DNA of 64,000 nucleotides. Source: Spirosoma foliorum. GTDB lineage: Bacteria > Bacteroidota > Bacteroidia > Cytophagales > Spirosomataceae. Positions within the stretch are counted from its first letter, which is position 1, and the number at the start of each line of letters is the position of its first letter. The notes below the pieces were generated by a model, which had not been told where the DNA came from, searched no databases, and saw nothing but the letters and a program-made list of their open reading frames with translations. Positions 1 through 8,946 of the stretch are shown here, piece after piece. The position numbers and the translations under genes are program-made. The stretch is taken from positions 3,361,001-3,425,000 of the forward strand of contig NZ_CP059732.1 of the NCBI RefSeq assembly GCF_014117325.1. The letters run 5' to 3'.

Positions 1-1452
1 CAATCCACCAATCGATCTACTTCAGGAAGATCTGCCGACGCTTTCGGGCTTACTCCAGTTGATAAAATCGCGCTGACGAGTGCCGCTATTGCTACAATCG
101 AGCCTTTTTTTGTAGCCTACAGTCACATCGCCCGGAATTACTCCATGACGTTTTTTCTGACGTTACTGTCCACGCATATTTTTCTGCTGATTCAGGAGCG
201 CGTCCGTTCGTCAGATCGTCATCTACGCTATTCTGGACCTTCATTACCCTGGCTTTACATTAGCTACGGGGCCGTTTTTATAACAGCCGTGCTATCGCAT
301 TATTTAGCGATCACGGTGTTTTTATGTCATGGTCTTTATGCACTGCTCTATCTCCGGAATGGTCGGTCCTGGGTCGCCCTCGGTCTAACAGCCGTAGTTG
401 GTATGGGGCTTATTTCGTTGTGGTTCCGTTACGGTGGAGGTAAATACACATTTTATATCCTGGAGGAACAAAAGAATTTTTACCGTAACCTGGCTCTTAC
501 CAACCCCAGAAACAACGTCTTCGGCATTATTCTTCCTGCCACTCTGCCTAATATCACAGTTCGAGCAATTCCTGTTTTCTCCGATTTGTTCATGGTCACT
601 AACGGGCTAAGTCAGGTCTTAAGCGGTATTCGTAACTCAGCACTGGCCTTAGGACTCGGAGCAGTTACGACGCTAATCATGCATCGGTACTTTTCGATAG
701 CGAAACCGCCAGTCTGGGTGTACGCTGCAGTGACAGTGCTTTTGTTAATTGGCCTGCCATTTTACACGGTTCAACCACTTCGGCTATTGGTTCTGTCGAT
801 AGCCATTCCGTTTATTTACCTCATCAGTCGATACGTAGTTGATCAAACTGATATAGACCAGAAGCGTTTTGTGGTTCTTTTAGCTCTACTAGCTTTTGTG
901 CCCACGCTGTTTTTACTATTTATGGCCTGGCGCTCCGGGCATACGTACGGCATTACGCAGCGTTACTCAGGTTTTTCATTTCCCTATGTCTGTATTTTAG
1001 TAGCGTTAGGACTCTATCAATTAACAAGCCTTCGCTGGTGGTTCAGTTTGCCTATCGCAGCTGTTCTACTCATTCAGGCAGGCCACATCGTTCTGACCTT
1101 GGGCGATATTTACGCCGATACTTCGCCTAAATACACGCTATTTGGTACACCCCGAATTGCCAATCCCTATAGATCGTCTGCTCAGCAATTGATCCAATTG
1201 TATGCGCCGGGAGATACGATTCTGTATCCAAATAAAAAACGGGTTATCTACTCTGAGAAAAATGACAAAACCTTCTCTCCTGTATCGCTCTATGATGCTC
1301 AATTAGTAAACGTTTATTTGCCCAAAGATGCGCAATATATTCAGCGGGTTGACCCAAATGAACGGGATCGGATTGTACTGGTGAAAGGAAATTCGGATAA
1401 AAAAATTACTATTTTTGATTTTCAGGGCGGTACTTATCGCTACGGAGACTAA
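1..1452 (+). CDS. GT-C (family 39-like) membrane glycosyltransferase, 5' truncated by window edge
   Basis: The frame is open from base 1 to the stop at 1450-1452, so the gene begins before the window; 483 codons are visible. The ATG at 145 is internal, because the 48 codons before it read as protein and contain a stretch (codons 34-49, EPFFVAYSHIARNYSM) typical of the first periplasmic loop region of GT39/ArnT-type enzymes. About nine hydrophobic segments follow, then a soluble tail of about 90 residues. Such enzymes transfer a sugar from polyprenyl phosphate on the periplasmic side of the inner membrane. The downstream GtrB-like fusion protein could make such a donor. Acceptor and sugar cannot be read from the sequence. 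Confidence 0.75.
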   Translation, partial: QSTNRSTSGRSADAFGLTPVDKIALTSAAIATIEPFFVAYSHIARNYSMTFFLTLLSTHIFLLIQERVRSSDRHLRYSGPSLPWLYISYGAVFITAVLSHYLAITVFLCHGLYALLYLRNGRSWVALGLTAVVGMGLISLWFRYGGGKYTFYILEEQKNFYRNLALTNPRNNVFGIILPATLPNITVRAIPVFSDLFMVTNGLSQVLSGIRNSALALGLGAVTTLIMHRYFSIAKPPVWVYAAVTVLLLIGLPFYTVQPLRLLVLSIAIPFIYLISRYVVDQTDIDQKRFVVLLALLAFVPTLFLLFMAWRSGHTYGITQRYSGFSFPYVCILVALGLYQLTSLRWWFSLPIAAVLLIQAGHIVLTLGDIYADTSPKYTLFGTPRIANPYRSSAQQLIQLYAPGDTILYPNKKRVIYSEKNDKTFSPVSLYDAQLVNVYLPKDAQYIQRVDPNERDRIVLVKGNSDKKITIFDFQGGTYRYGD

Positions 1453-1461
1453 CCAATGAAC

Positions 1462-1525
1462 AATGGATAATGTACAATGAATAATGCCAGCCGAATGGTC
1501 CATTATTCATTGTACATTATCCATT
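1462..1525. repeat. Heptad-built intercistronic inverted repeat, 25-bp perfect arms
   Basis: Arms at 1462-1486 and 1501-1525 are perfectly complementary around a 14-nt loop. The left arm is made of 7-nt words that each begin with aatg (aatggat, aatgtac, and so on). It begins 9 nt after the upstream stop and ends 12 nt before the next ATG (1538), filling the whole gap. There is no T-run after the stem, so it is not a canonical intrinsic terminator. Confidence 0.9.
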
Positions 1526-1537
1526 TACTTAACAACC

Positions 1538-2368
1538 ATGACATCAACGACAGAAATCACTGACCTGCAAACACTTCAGGGGCAGCTTAGACTCAAAATA
1601 CTGAGTCTCTACAATCAGGCGCATGCCGGTCATATTGGTTGTTCATTGAGTTGCGTAGACTTAATGATTGCTACACTCGTGCTACGCAAGCGGGAACAGG
1701 ATACGTTTTTACTCTCGAAAGGACATGCAGCGGCTTCGCTTTATGTCTGCCTGAACCATTTGGGTGAAATTTCAGACGAAGTACTGGCAACTTACTATCT
1801 GAATGGCACTACGCTACCGGCTCACCCTGCACCGAATAAACATAAAGGCATTCCATTTGCTACGGGTTCGTTAGGACATGGTTTACCCATTGGTTCCGGG
1901 ATAGCTCAGGCGGGCAAGCTCACAGGCGATGATTCCCGCGTATTTGTCCTGATGTCGGATGGAGAAACGAACGAAGGGACAACCTGGGAAGCCGCTCATT
2001 TTGCCATTCAACATGAGTTAGATAATCTGATCGTACTGGTTGATAAAAATGGCTTGCAGGGTTTTGGCCAAACTGCCGACGTTTTGGGAGATACCGCTTC
2101 TGTTCAAACCTGGAATGCCATTGGCTTTGAAACTGCGGTTGTTGATGGGCATAACGTTGCCGAGGTACTGAGTACAATCGACCGACTGACCGCTACGCCA
2201 AACGGAAAACCCAAACTCATCATTGCCAAAACGGTAAAAGGTAAAGGCGTGTCGTATATGGAAAATCGGCTTGAATGGCACTATTTACCCATGACCGAAA
2301 CGCAGTACGAACAAGCTAAAGACGATGTAAATGAGCGTTATCTAGCCTTAACCACAGTTCAGGAATAA
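1538..2368 (+). CDS. Transketolase, N-terminal (ThDP pyrophosphate-binding) subunit
   Basis: 276 residues, the N-terminal half of a transketolase encoded as a separate gene. The ThDP/Mg motif runs from S140-D-G to D-K-N171, and histidines H32, H63 and H114 sit in contexts typical of transketolases (HAGHIG, SKGHAA, GSLGHG). The start at 1538 is preferred because the upstream in-frame ATG at 1484 lies inside the hairpin. Its partner (PP/C-terminal half) is at 4523, separated by an epimerase-GT2 fusion gene. The heterodimer should transfer a two-carbon ketol unit. Its location in a sugar cassette suggests a dedicated substrate rather than the pentose phosphate pathway, but that is inference. Confidence 0.9.
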   Translation: MTSTTEITDLQTLQGQLRLKILSLYNQAHAGHIGCSLSCVDLMIATLVLRKREQDTFLLSKGHAAASLYVCLNHLGEISDEVLATYYLNGTTLPAHPAPNKHKGIPFATGSLGHGLPIGSGIAQAGKLTGDDSRVFVLMSDGETNEGTTWEAAHFAIQHELDNLIVLVDKNGLQGFGQTADVLGDTASVQTWNAIGFETAVVDGHNVAEVLSTIDRLTATPNGKPKLIIAKTVKGKGVSYMENRLEWHYLPMTETQYEQAKDDVNERYLALTTVQE

Positions 2369-2448
2369 GCCTGTATCGGTTACCGTTTCCTATAAAAAAG
2401 CCTATTAAAGAAGGCATATCCGTCTTTTCCCGTAATATTGCGGCCTGA

Positions 2449-4452
2449 ATGAATCAGTCTGCCCCCAATTTGCTACCTACTGATAGTACACGACTCAAGG
2501 GTCCTATCGTCGTTTTCGGAGCCAGTGGCTTCATCGGCGCTAACCTATTCGAGCAACTCTTCCGCGTCCGCAAGGATGTGTACGCGCTGACCCACGACGC
2601 TACCAAAGCCTGGCGTCTTAAACTGTTAGATGTACCCGCTGAAAATATCGTTCACTGCGATATTTTATCGACGACATCGGTACAGGATGTTTTTGGCAAA
2701 ATTAAGCCCAAAACAATTTTCAACCTGGCGGCCTATGGTGCCTACAGCAAGCAGAAAAATGTTGGCCTGACATACGAGACAAATGTACTCGGAACAGTCA
2801 ATATTCTCGAAAACTGTACGCCCGACATGGTTTATATCCATGCAGGCAGCAGCTCTGAGTATGGCTTTAACTGTACTGCCCCGAAAGAAACCGATCGGGT
2901 AGAACCGAATAGTCACTACGCTGTTTCGAAAGTTTCGGCGGCTTATACCCTTGAGTATTACGCGAAAGTTCATCAGCTTAATACTCTTAATTTACGCCTT
3001 TATTCCATTTATGGCGGCTGGGAAGAACCGGATCGGCTTATTCCACGGCTTGTGGAAGAAAATCGAAAAGGGCAGTTGCCCCCGCTCGTATCGCCCGATA
3101 TCAGTCGTGACTTTGTTTACGTAGACGATTGCATTAACGCGTTTGTTCAGGCTGCCCTTAAGGTAAATCCCGAAATTCGGGGAAGGTCATACAACATTGC
3201 GACGGGTCAAAAAACGACCATGCGTGAGCTGGTCGATGTGGCGCGGCAAACCTTTGGCTTGACACAAGAGCCTGTTTGGGGCAGTATGACGAATCGCAAC
3301 TGGGATCTCTCCGACTGGTATGGCGACCCAACAGCTGCTGAAGCTGATCTGGGCTGGAAAGCGACAACCTCGCTCAGCGACGGACTTCGCCAAACCGCTG
3401 ACTGGCAGATCGCTCATCAGTATGAGAATAGAGTAATTCCTGCCTTTCAAACGCCTACGCTCAACCCTGTTATCTCACCCATCATTGCCTGTTACAAAGA
3501 CGCTCAGGCTATTCCATACATGTACGAGCGGCTGGTGAAAACCTTCAATGAAATGAAGGTTCGGTACGAAATTATTTTCGTAAACGACAATTCGCCCGAC
3601 AATACCGACGAAGTGCTTAGTGAGATTTGCGCTAAAGATCCGAACGTTATTGCCATTAAGCATTCGCGTAATTTCGGTTCACAATCAGCTTTTTTGAGCG
3701 GAATGGAAATTGCCACGGGCGATGCCGTCGTTTTAATGGATGGCGACCTGCAAGACCCACCAGAAGTGATTCCGAAGTTTTACGAAAAATGGCAACAGGG
3801 CTTCGATGTAGTGTATGGCGTTCGAGTACAGCGTGAAATGCCGCCCCATGTCCATTTTTTCTATAAGCAGTTTTATCGTCTATTCAAACGGACAGCTTAT
3901 ATCAATATTCCGGTTGATGCGGGCGACTTTTCGATTATTGACCGCAAAGTGGTGCGCGAACTGGTCAATCTTCCTGAAACGGAGCAGTTTTTGCGTGGTT
4001 TGCGAGCCTGGGTGGGTTTCAAACAAACAGGAGTGGATTACGTTCGTCCAGAGCGCATGTTCGGCATTTCAACGAACAACTGGACCAAGAATATCTGGTG
4101 GGCTAAGAAAGCGATCTTCTCGTTTAGCTTTGCGCCACTGGAGTTGATGACCTACGCAGGCTTCGTTCTAACGGGATTGTCGATGCTGGGGATCGTCTGG
4201 CAGATCATTTCCCGACTACTCAATTTCGATCCCCACACTCCTTACGGATTATCAACCGTCATCATTCTGGTCATGTTCTTCGGTGGCATCAATTTGCTGG
4301 GTATCTCGTTTTTAGGGGAGTATATCAGCAAGATATTTGAGGAGACGAAAAAACGCCCGAAATTTATCCGAACGATGGTTCGTAAAGGGGATCGAATATA
4401 CAAAACAGCGGCTGAGATCAGTACCATGATTGAGCAGCGGAAAAGTAAGTAA
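2449..4452 (+). CDS. Fusion: NAD-dependent epimerase/dehydratase (extended SDR) + GtrB/DPM-type GT2 with two C-terminal TM segments
   Basis: 667 residues, two complete enzymes in one chain. Residues about 19-330 are an extended SDR: GASGFIG (24-30) binds NAD(P), and Y157-x-x-x-K161 is the catalytic pair. Residues about 341-560 are a family 2 glycosyltransferase with the VNDNSPDNT nucleotide loop and MDGDLQDPPE (430-439), as in GtrB, ArnC and DPM1. Two membrane segments lie at about 562-592 and 598-625. GT2s of this type load a sugar onto polyprenyl phosphate. The fusion suggests the SDR makes the last change to the nucleotide sugar and passes it straight on. The two transketolase halves flank it. 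The junction near residue 335 is in frame with no break. Confidence 0.9.
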   Translation: MNQSAPNLLPTDSTRLKGPIVVFGASGFIGANLFEQLFRVRKDVYALTHDATKAWRLKLLDVPAENIVHCDILSTTSVQDVFGKIKPKTIFNLAAYGAYSKQKNVGLTYETNVLGTVNILENCTPDMVYIHAGSSSEYGFNCTAPKETDRVEPNSHYAVSKVSAAYTLEYYAKVHQLNTLNLRLYSIYGGWEEPDRLIPRLVEENRKGQLPPLVSPDISRDFVYVDDCINAFVQAALKVNPEIRGRSYNIATGQKTTMRELVDVARQTFGLTQEPVWGSMTNRNWDLSDWYGDPTAAEADLGWKATTSLSDGLRQTADWQIAHQYENRVIPAFQTPTLNPVISPIIACYKDAQAIPYMYERLVKTFNEMKVRYEIIFVNDNSPDNTDEVLSEICAKDPNVIAIKHSRNFGSQSAFLSGMEIATGDAVVLMDGDLQDPPEVIPKFYEKWQQGFDVVYGVRVQREMPPHVHFFYKQFYRLFKRTAYINIPVDAGDFSIIDRKVVRELVNLPETEQFLRGLRAWVGFKQTGVDYVRPERMFGISTNNWTKNIWWAKKAIFSFSFAPLELMTYAGFVLTGLSMLGIVWQIISRLLNFDPHTPYGLSTVIILVMFFGGINLLGISFLGEYISKIFEETKKRPKFIRTMVRKGDRIYKTAAEISTMIEQRKSK

Positions 4453-4460
4453 ATTTATGT

Positions 4461-4506
4461 ATGATGTAGGATATAAACAACGCATACATCATATATCCTA
4501 CATCAT
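4461..4506. repeat. Heptad-built intercistronic inverted repeat, 15-bp core
   Basis: Perfect arms at 4461-4475 and 4492-4506 with a 16-nt loop. Words of about 7 nt (tgatgta, ggatata) recur in the left arm. Weaker complementarity extends outward on both sides. It begins 8 nt after the stop of the fusion gene and ends 16 nt before the ATG at 4523. Confidence 0.8.
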
Positions 4507-4522
4507 AATTCATACTTCTGTC

Positions 4523-5431
4523 ATGCGTAAAGAATTTGCAGCCGCTATCGAGAAAATCGGGCGCGAAGACGATAAAGTAGTTTTCATTACGGGCGACCTG
4601 GGATATGCTGCCCTGGAAAACGTGGCCGATGCCCTTGGTCCCCGCTTCATCAATGCAGGTGTAGCGGAACAGAACATGGTGGGAGTAGCTGCCGGAATGG
4701 CTTACAAAGGGTATAAAGTATTTTGTTATAGTATAGCCCCCTTTGTTGTTTATCGCTGCCTGGAGCAGTTTCGTAACGACGTTTGTCTGCACCAAATGCC
4801 TGTTTTTTTAGTTGGAAATGGCGGAGGTTATGGCTACGGTATTATGGGCAGTACGCACCATGCCATTGAGGATCTGGCCTGTTTGAGTAGTCTTCAGAAT
4901 GTGAATACCTACATCCCGGCTTTTGCTGACGAGGTATCACCAATGCTTCATCAGATCGTTGCAGAAGGTCGACCAACGTATCTCCGCTTAGGAGCTGGCC
5001 CCAACACACCCGACGGTGCCGAAGTCCATGGTTCGTTTAAGCACATTGTCCATAGTAAAGCTTCGGTCGGTACGGTTGTGGCTCTGGGCCCTGTAGCTGC
5101 CAATGTCCTGACAGCCCTTAACGATGAGTTGCTGACGGGTCAATTTGATGTGTTCACGGCTACAAACCTACCCCTCAATCTACCTGCGGATCTGGCGCAT
5201 CGTTGGGCCGGAAAACCATTGCTGGTTGTTGAAGAGCATGTGTCTGTTGGAGGTTTAGCACAGCAACTGTCGGTCAAACTACTTACCGATGGAGCTACTC
5301 CCAGCCATTTTGTAAGTCTTTCGGCACAAGGCTATCCGAATGGCTTGTATGGCGATCAGAAATACCATCAACAGTTGTCTGGGCTAGACCCAGCTAATAT
5401 TGCCCGCCAATTGGCCTCTTTCACAAACTAG
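4523..5431 (+). CDS. Transketolase, C-terminal (pyrimidine-binding) subunit
   Basis: 302 residues matching the PYR plus C-terminal domains of transketolase. The catalytic glutamate that activates ThDP is E49 in GVAEQNMVGVAAGMA. The segment near residue 110 (GGYGYGIMGSTHHAIED) resembles the substrate/cofactor loop of 1-deoxyxylulose-5-phosphate synthase and split transketolases. I use the ATG at 4523; in-frame codons upstream run through the hairpin and give a non-conserved extension. With the gene at 1538 it should form an alpha2beta2 enzyme. Physical separation by the SDR-GT2 gene points to a shared pathway, probably a carbon-branched or keto sugar for a surface glycan (inference). Confidence 0.9.
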   Translation: MRKEFAAAIEKIGREDDKVVFITGDLGYAALENVADALGPRFINAGVAEQNMVGVAAGMAYKGYKVFCYSIAPFVVYRCLEQFRNDVCLHQMPVFLVGNGGGYGYGIMGSTHHAIEDLACLSSLQNVNTYIPAFADEVSPMLHQIVAEGRPTYLRLGAGPNTPDGAEVHGSFKHIVHSKASVGTVVALGPVAANVLTALNDELLTGQFDVFTATNLPLNLPADLAHRWAGKPLLVVEEHVSVGGLAQQLSVKLLTDGATPSHFVSLSAQGYPNGLYGDQKYHQQLSGLDPANIARQLASFTN

Positions 5432-5448
5432 CCTTCTGTTTCTCTCCA

Positions 5449-7200
5449 TTGGTTACACTACACGATACCAAACTATCCCGTCAGACTCACGCCAGGCGCT
5501 ACGACCTCTGGGTAGCAGTGTCCCTGCTGTTGATACCAGTTGGCGTATTTTGGTATGTCTGGTCAATCTATGCAGTGAACGTTCCCAAATGGGATGATCA
5601 TGTCTTAAAGACTTTCTTGGTCAACCTAGACAGCGAAACCTCCGTTTCAGGAAAACTATACCAATTTTTCAAACAGCATAACGAGCACCGAATTGTTTAT
5701 GATCGGTTAATAACCTGGCTTGATTTTCGTCTGTTTGGCAAGTTCAGCTATCTTCATTTAATGCTGATGGGTAACCTGAGTCTGATGGGTCTAGTGATTA
5801 TATTTGGCTTGGTGTTGGGACAATCAGATAGCCAGTTGAGCAACTCCTTAACGCGTCGGACATCAGTTGATTTAGAGCGTGGGTTAGTTTACCTGCCACC
5901 AGTTGCCTATTTGATTTTAAATTTATCTCACTGGGAGAATATGTTTTGGGGCATGGCGGCCTTACAAAACTTCACTGTTATCTTCTGGGTTTTTTTGGTT
6001 ATTTATTTACTTGCCTATACAAAAAAAATTGGAGCAACTCTATTGGTAGCTATAGTTGCCAGTTTAACTAGTGGCAATGGGCTACTAGTGTGGCCTGTTG
6101 GCTTTGCGATGCTCCTGTTACAAACAATTAGTCGCGCAAACGTTAAAAATCTACTTTACTGGGGAGGCAGCGCTATGGCGGTTATTACCCTCTATTTTTG
6201 GGGTTATGAAAAACCAGCTGGTAATCCTCCGTCCAAAGGCTCTCTGCTTGACTTAATTAGCGGTTGGTTAGCATTTACAGGATCGGCCGCAGAGGCTTTC
6301 CCCGTCAAATCCGTCCTTACAGCTTGTGTAGTATTGGGTGGGGTAAGTTTCACGCTTATTTTGGGAGTCTGCCTCTATATCCTTAAAAAGTGGTTGAGCA
6401 AACGAACGCTCTCACCTTTCGATTATTTCGTTCTTGGTTCAGCCGCTTTTTTGGTTGGCACCGGTGCTGTTGTTGCCTGGACACGAGCTGGCTTTGGTGC
6501 AAATACCTTAATTACCAGTCGCTATAAGCTCTATTCAGTATTGACGTTAGCCCTCATTTATGTGTATATGATAGGGCAAACTCGCGCATTACTCCAAAAA
6601 ATAGTAGCTGGATTAGGTCTGGTATTTAGCCTGATTTTGATGGGAAGTTCCTATCGATCGTATCAGGACGATACAATCTGGTGGCGCCAATGGCTCCTAA
6701 CAAACCAGTTTAACTGGACTTATACTACCAATAAGCCTGTTTCTACAATCGACGCTCACACGGCTCACTTAATCGATAACTCTCCAGCTTTTTATGATGC
6801 CTCGTTGGCGTCACTATACAGCCCCGCTTCTGGCCCTTCGCTCCCACTATCTGAACTAACGAAAATGAGCGGGAATTTTACGTTGGGCGATTCAACAACA
6901 ATTACTCCAGCCGCTCCAGATGCTGGTACGTATATTTTGCTAAGATCAAGTCAGCGGCTCTATTTGTTTCAGACAACGCCTGTTATTAATCAAGCCTGGA
7001 GAAGCCGTGTTGGCCTTTCCGATCTGTTTAAGAAAGGCTTCTCAAGTAGTATTTCTGAATCTGCAGTAGTACCCGCTACCTATCATGTTGAACGGCTCAT
7101 TGTTCAAGCGGATGGAGCTATCGAACGCCATCCTACTGGTCAAACGATTACAGCTATAGCCAATTCACAGGCACAGCCTGAGATTAAAAAAAACTGGTAA
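5449..7200 (+). CDS. Polytopic membrane protein, NxPxxDD/ExRIV family (member 1), GT-C-like candidate
   Basis: 583 residues from a TTG start 17 nt after the previous stop; no better ATG exists nearby. About ten hydrophobic segments are followed by a soluble C-terminal domain of roughly 150 residues. I do not recognise the family, but it is paralogous to the next gene and to the one at 58608. Shared motifs: N44-V-P-K-W-D49-D50 in the first periplasmic loop, E79-H-R-I-V-Y-D-R-L, HWENMFWGMAALQN, TSGNG, and SRYK after an R-x-G-F motif. An acidic pair in the first outer loop is a hallmark of GT-C glycosyltransferases using polyprenyl-phosphate sugars, so that role is plausible but not shown. Confidence 0.65.
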   Translation: MVTLHDTKLSRQTHARRYDLWVAVSLLLIPVGVFWYVWSIYAVNVPKWDDHVLKTFLVNLDSETSVSGKLYQFFKQHNEHRIVYDRLITWLDFRLFGKFSYLHLMLMGNLSLMGLVIIFGLVLGQSDSQLSNSLTRRTSVDLERGLVYLPPVAYLILNLSHWENMFWGMAALQNFTVIFWVFLVIYLLAYTKKIGATLLVAIVASLTSGNGLLVWPVGFAMLLLQTISRANVKNLLYWGGSAMAVITLYFWGYEKPAGNPPSKGSLLDLISGWLAFTGSAAEAFPVKSVLTACVVLGGVSFTLILGVCLYILKKWLSKRTLSPFDYFVLGSAAFLVGTGAVVAWTRAGFGANTLITSRYKLYSVLTLALIYVYMIGQTRALLQKIVAGLGLVFSLILMGSSYRSYQDDTIWWRQWLLTNQFNWTYTTNKPVSTIDAHTAHLIDNSPAFYDASLASLYSPASGPSLPLSELTKMSGNFTLGDSTTITPAAPDAGTYILLRSSQRLYLFQTTPVINQAWRSRVGLSDLFKKGFSSSISESAVVPATYHVERLIVQADGAIERHPTGQTITAIANSQAQPEIKKNW

Positions 7201-7209
7201 ACTTTCGTA

Positions 7210-8880
7210 ATGCACTTGACCACTTCATCCAAACGAGTAACTGCCTGGAAACAACTTAGCTCACTTTTACTCATTAGTTTACCTATTGTGCTAGTGAGTT
7301 GGGTAATCCTAACCTATGCCATTAATTTACCGTATTGGGATGATTATTTGATTCAGGAGCATTTGTTAGTCCTAAAAACCGGAACGGGGCGTCAGAAATT
7401 AGCCCATCTGTTTGATCAGCACTGGGAGCATCGTATTGTTTGGACTCGTCTGATTTTTGCTTTTTTTGCCAAAATCAATGGTTCGTTAAATTATTACGGA
7501 TTAACACTCATTGGCTTCAGTGGTCTCCTGATCGTACTGAGCATACTATTTGCTGTGTTTCGCCGATTGTCATTACCCTTACGCTATTTTATTCCTATCC
7601 CCTTTCTGCTCTTTACGTTACAGTCGTACGAAAATCTGATTTGGGCAATGGCTTCTATCCAAAATTTCTGGATAATTGCCTTTGTGTTTGGCATTTTTTA
7701 TGGTCTGGCTCTTAACAAACCGCTACCCCGGATAGTAGCGCTAGGTTTGGCCATCCTGGCTACATTCACTAGTGGTAATGGTTCATTGGCACTTATTGCA
7801 GGCCTGATCGTATTAGCTTACCAACAACACTGGCGATTTATGGTTATCTGGCTACTAACCACGGCGATTTCATTGGCTGGCTATTTCTACACCTACCACC
7901 GCATCTCATTTTTCCCGTCTCCATTTCGATACCCAATAACTGACTGGATAAAGGCATTTTTCGTTTTTTTAGGCTCCTTTGCCGATTCATCGCCCAATTT
8001 AGGTCCTAGTGGCTTTACGAATGAGTCTACACTCTGGCTGACAATCGTTGTTGGTGGCTTAATTGTTATACTTACCGGGATTTTTGTTACTTCACTGCTT
8101 CGGCGTCTGAACAAATCGAAAATTGAGCTGGCGGACAGTTTCTTTCTGGGGTGTATTCTTTTTCTAGTTGCCTCAGCCGTTATTACGGTCTATTCACGCG
8201 TTGGGTTTGCTGGACCTGGCTATTTATTACAAGGCCGTTATAAAATATATTCAGCCCTTGCACTTAGTGTCGTCTATCTTTACAGCTTATTCTATTGGCA
8301 GAAAAAGAAATTTCTCCCACGGATTGTGTTGGTTATAAGCATGCTCCTGATTGGGCAAAGTTTATTGTCGGATTACCGCTGCCTGGAAGGTATCATTGCC
8401 CAACACCGGCGGACTGTGGCCGAATACTTCACGTATTTAGTCAATACGCCACAAGAAAAGCAACAGGCTATTCGGCAGGTGTTTATACCAACAGAGCCTC
8501 CATTTTTCAGTACGACTGTTGATCAGTTTACATCGCCAACCTGGTGGACGGCTCAGACTACTACTGACATCGACAAAATTGAGGATCGACCATTTATGTA
8601 TAACATGGCTAAGGCTAAGTCAGTGAACCCTACCCTTCTCCAACCCGACGACGGTTCTTATCTTTATTTCAAAAGCCCAACGCGTACGTATTTATTTGCA
8701 GCTCGCCCCTTACTAAATTCGTCAGGTTTAACACCTTACTTTAATCCTTATGGGTTTTCTACGCAAGCATTGAAAGAAAAACTAGAGCCTGGACGCTACA
8801 GAATTGGCATTCTTACCAATCAGAATAACCGGATTCATCTTGCTATGACTGACCGATACGTTATTTTTACGTCTCTATAG
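7210..8880 (+). CDS. Polytopic membrane protein, NxPxxDD/ExRIV family (member 2)
   Basis: 556 residues, starting 9 nt after member 1; the two are tandem duplicates that have diverged widely. Same plan: N-terminal TM, first loop with N39-L-P-Y-W-D44-D45, then E73-H-R-I-V-W-T-R-L, SYENLIWAMASIQN, TSGNG, and GRYKIYS near residue 350. The C-terminal soluble domain (after about residue 420) keeps a GSYLYF...TYLFA pattern like GTYILL...LYLFQ in member 1. The catalytic role is unknown; a GT-C-like sugar transfer in the periplasm is the best guess from topology and neighbours. Confidence 0.65.
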   Translation: MHLTTSSKRVTAWKQLSSLLLISLPIVLVSWVILTYAINLPYWDDYLIQEHLLVLKTGTGRQKLAHLFDQHWEHRIVWTRLIFAFFAKINGSLNYYGLTLIGFSGLLIVLSILFAVFRRLSLPLRYFIPIPFLLFTLQSYENLIWAMASIQNFWIIAFVFGIFYGLALNKPLPRIVALGLAILATFTSGNGSLALIAGLIVLAYQQHWRFMVIWLLTTAISLAGYFYTYHRISFFPSPFRYPITDWIKAFFVFLGSFADSSPNLGPSGFTNESTLWLTIVVGGLIVILTGIFVTSLLRRLNKSKIELADSFFLGCILFLVASAVITVYSRVGFAGPGYLLQGRYKIYSALALSVVYLYSLFYWQKKKFLPRIVLVISMLLIGQSLLSDYRCLEGIIAQHRRTVAEYFTYLVNTPQEKQQAIRQVFIPTEPPFFSTTVDQFTSPTWWTAQTTTDIDKIEDRPFMYNMAKAKSVNPTLLQPDDGSYLYFKSPTRTYLFAARPLLNSSGLTPYFNPYGFSTQALKEKLEPGRYRIGILTNQNNRIHLAMTDRYVIFTSL

Positions 8881-8946
8881 TACGGTGCTTCCACATTCAC
8901 TCCAGATTTCTCCATATAGATTGTGGCCGGAATCACCTAACGCAAC

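Noticed and set aside
1484..1537. Upstream ATG giving the transketolase N-subunit 18 extra residues
   Set aside because: The ATG and the extension lie in the hairpin loop and right arm; the extension does not resemble transketolases.
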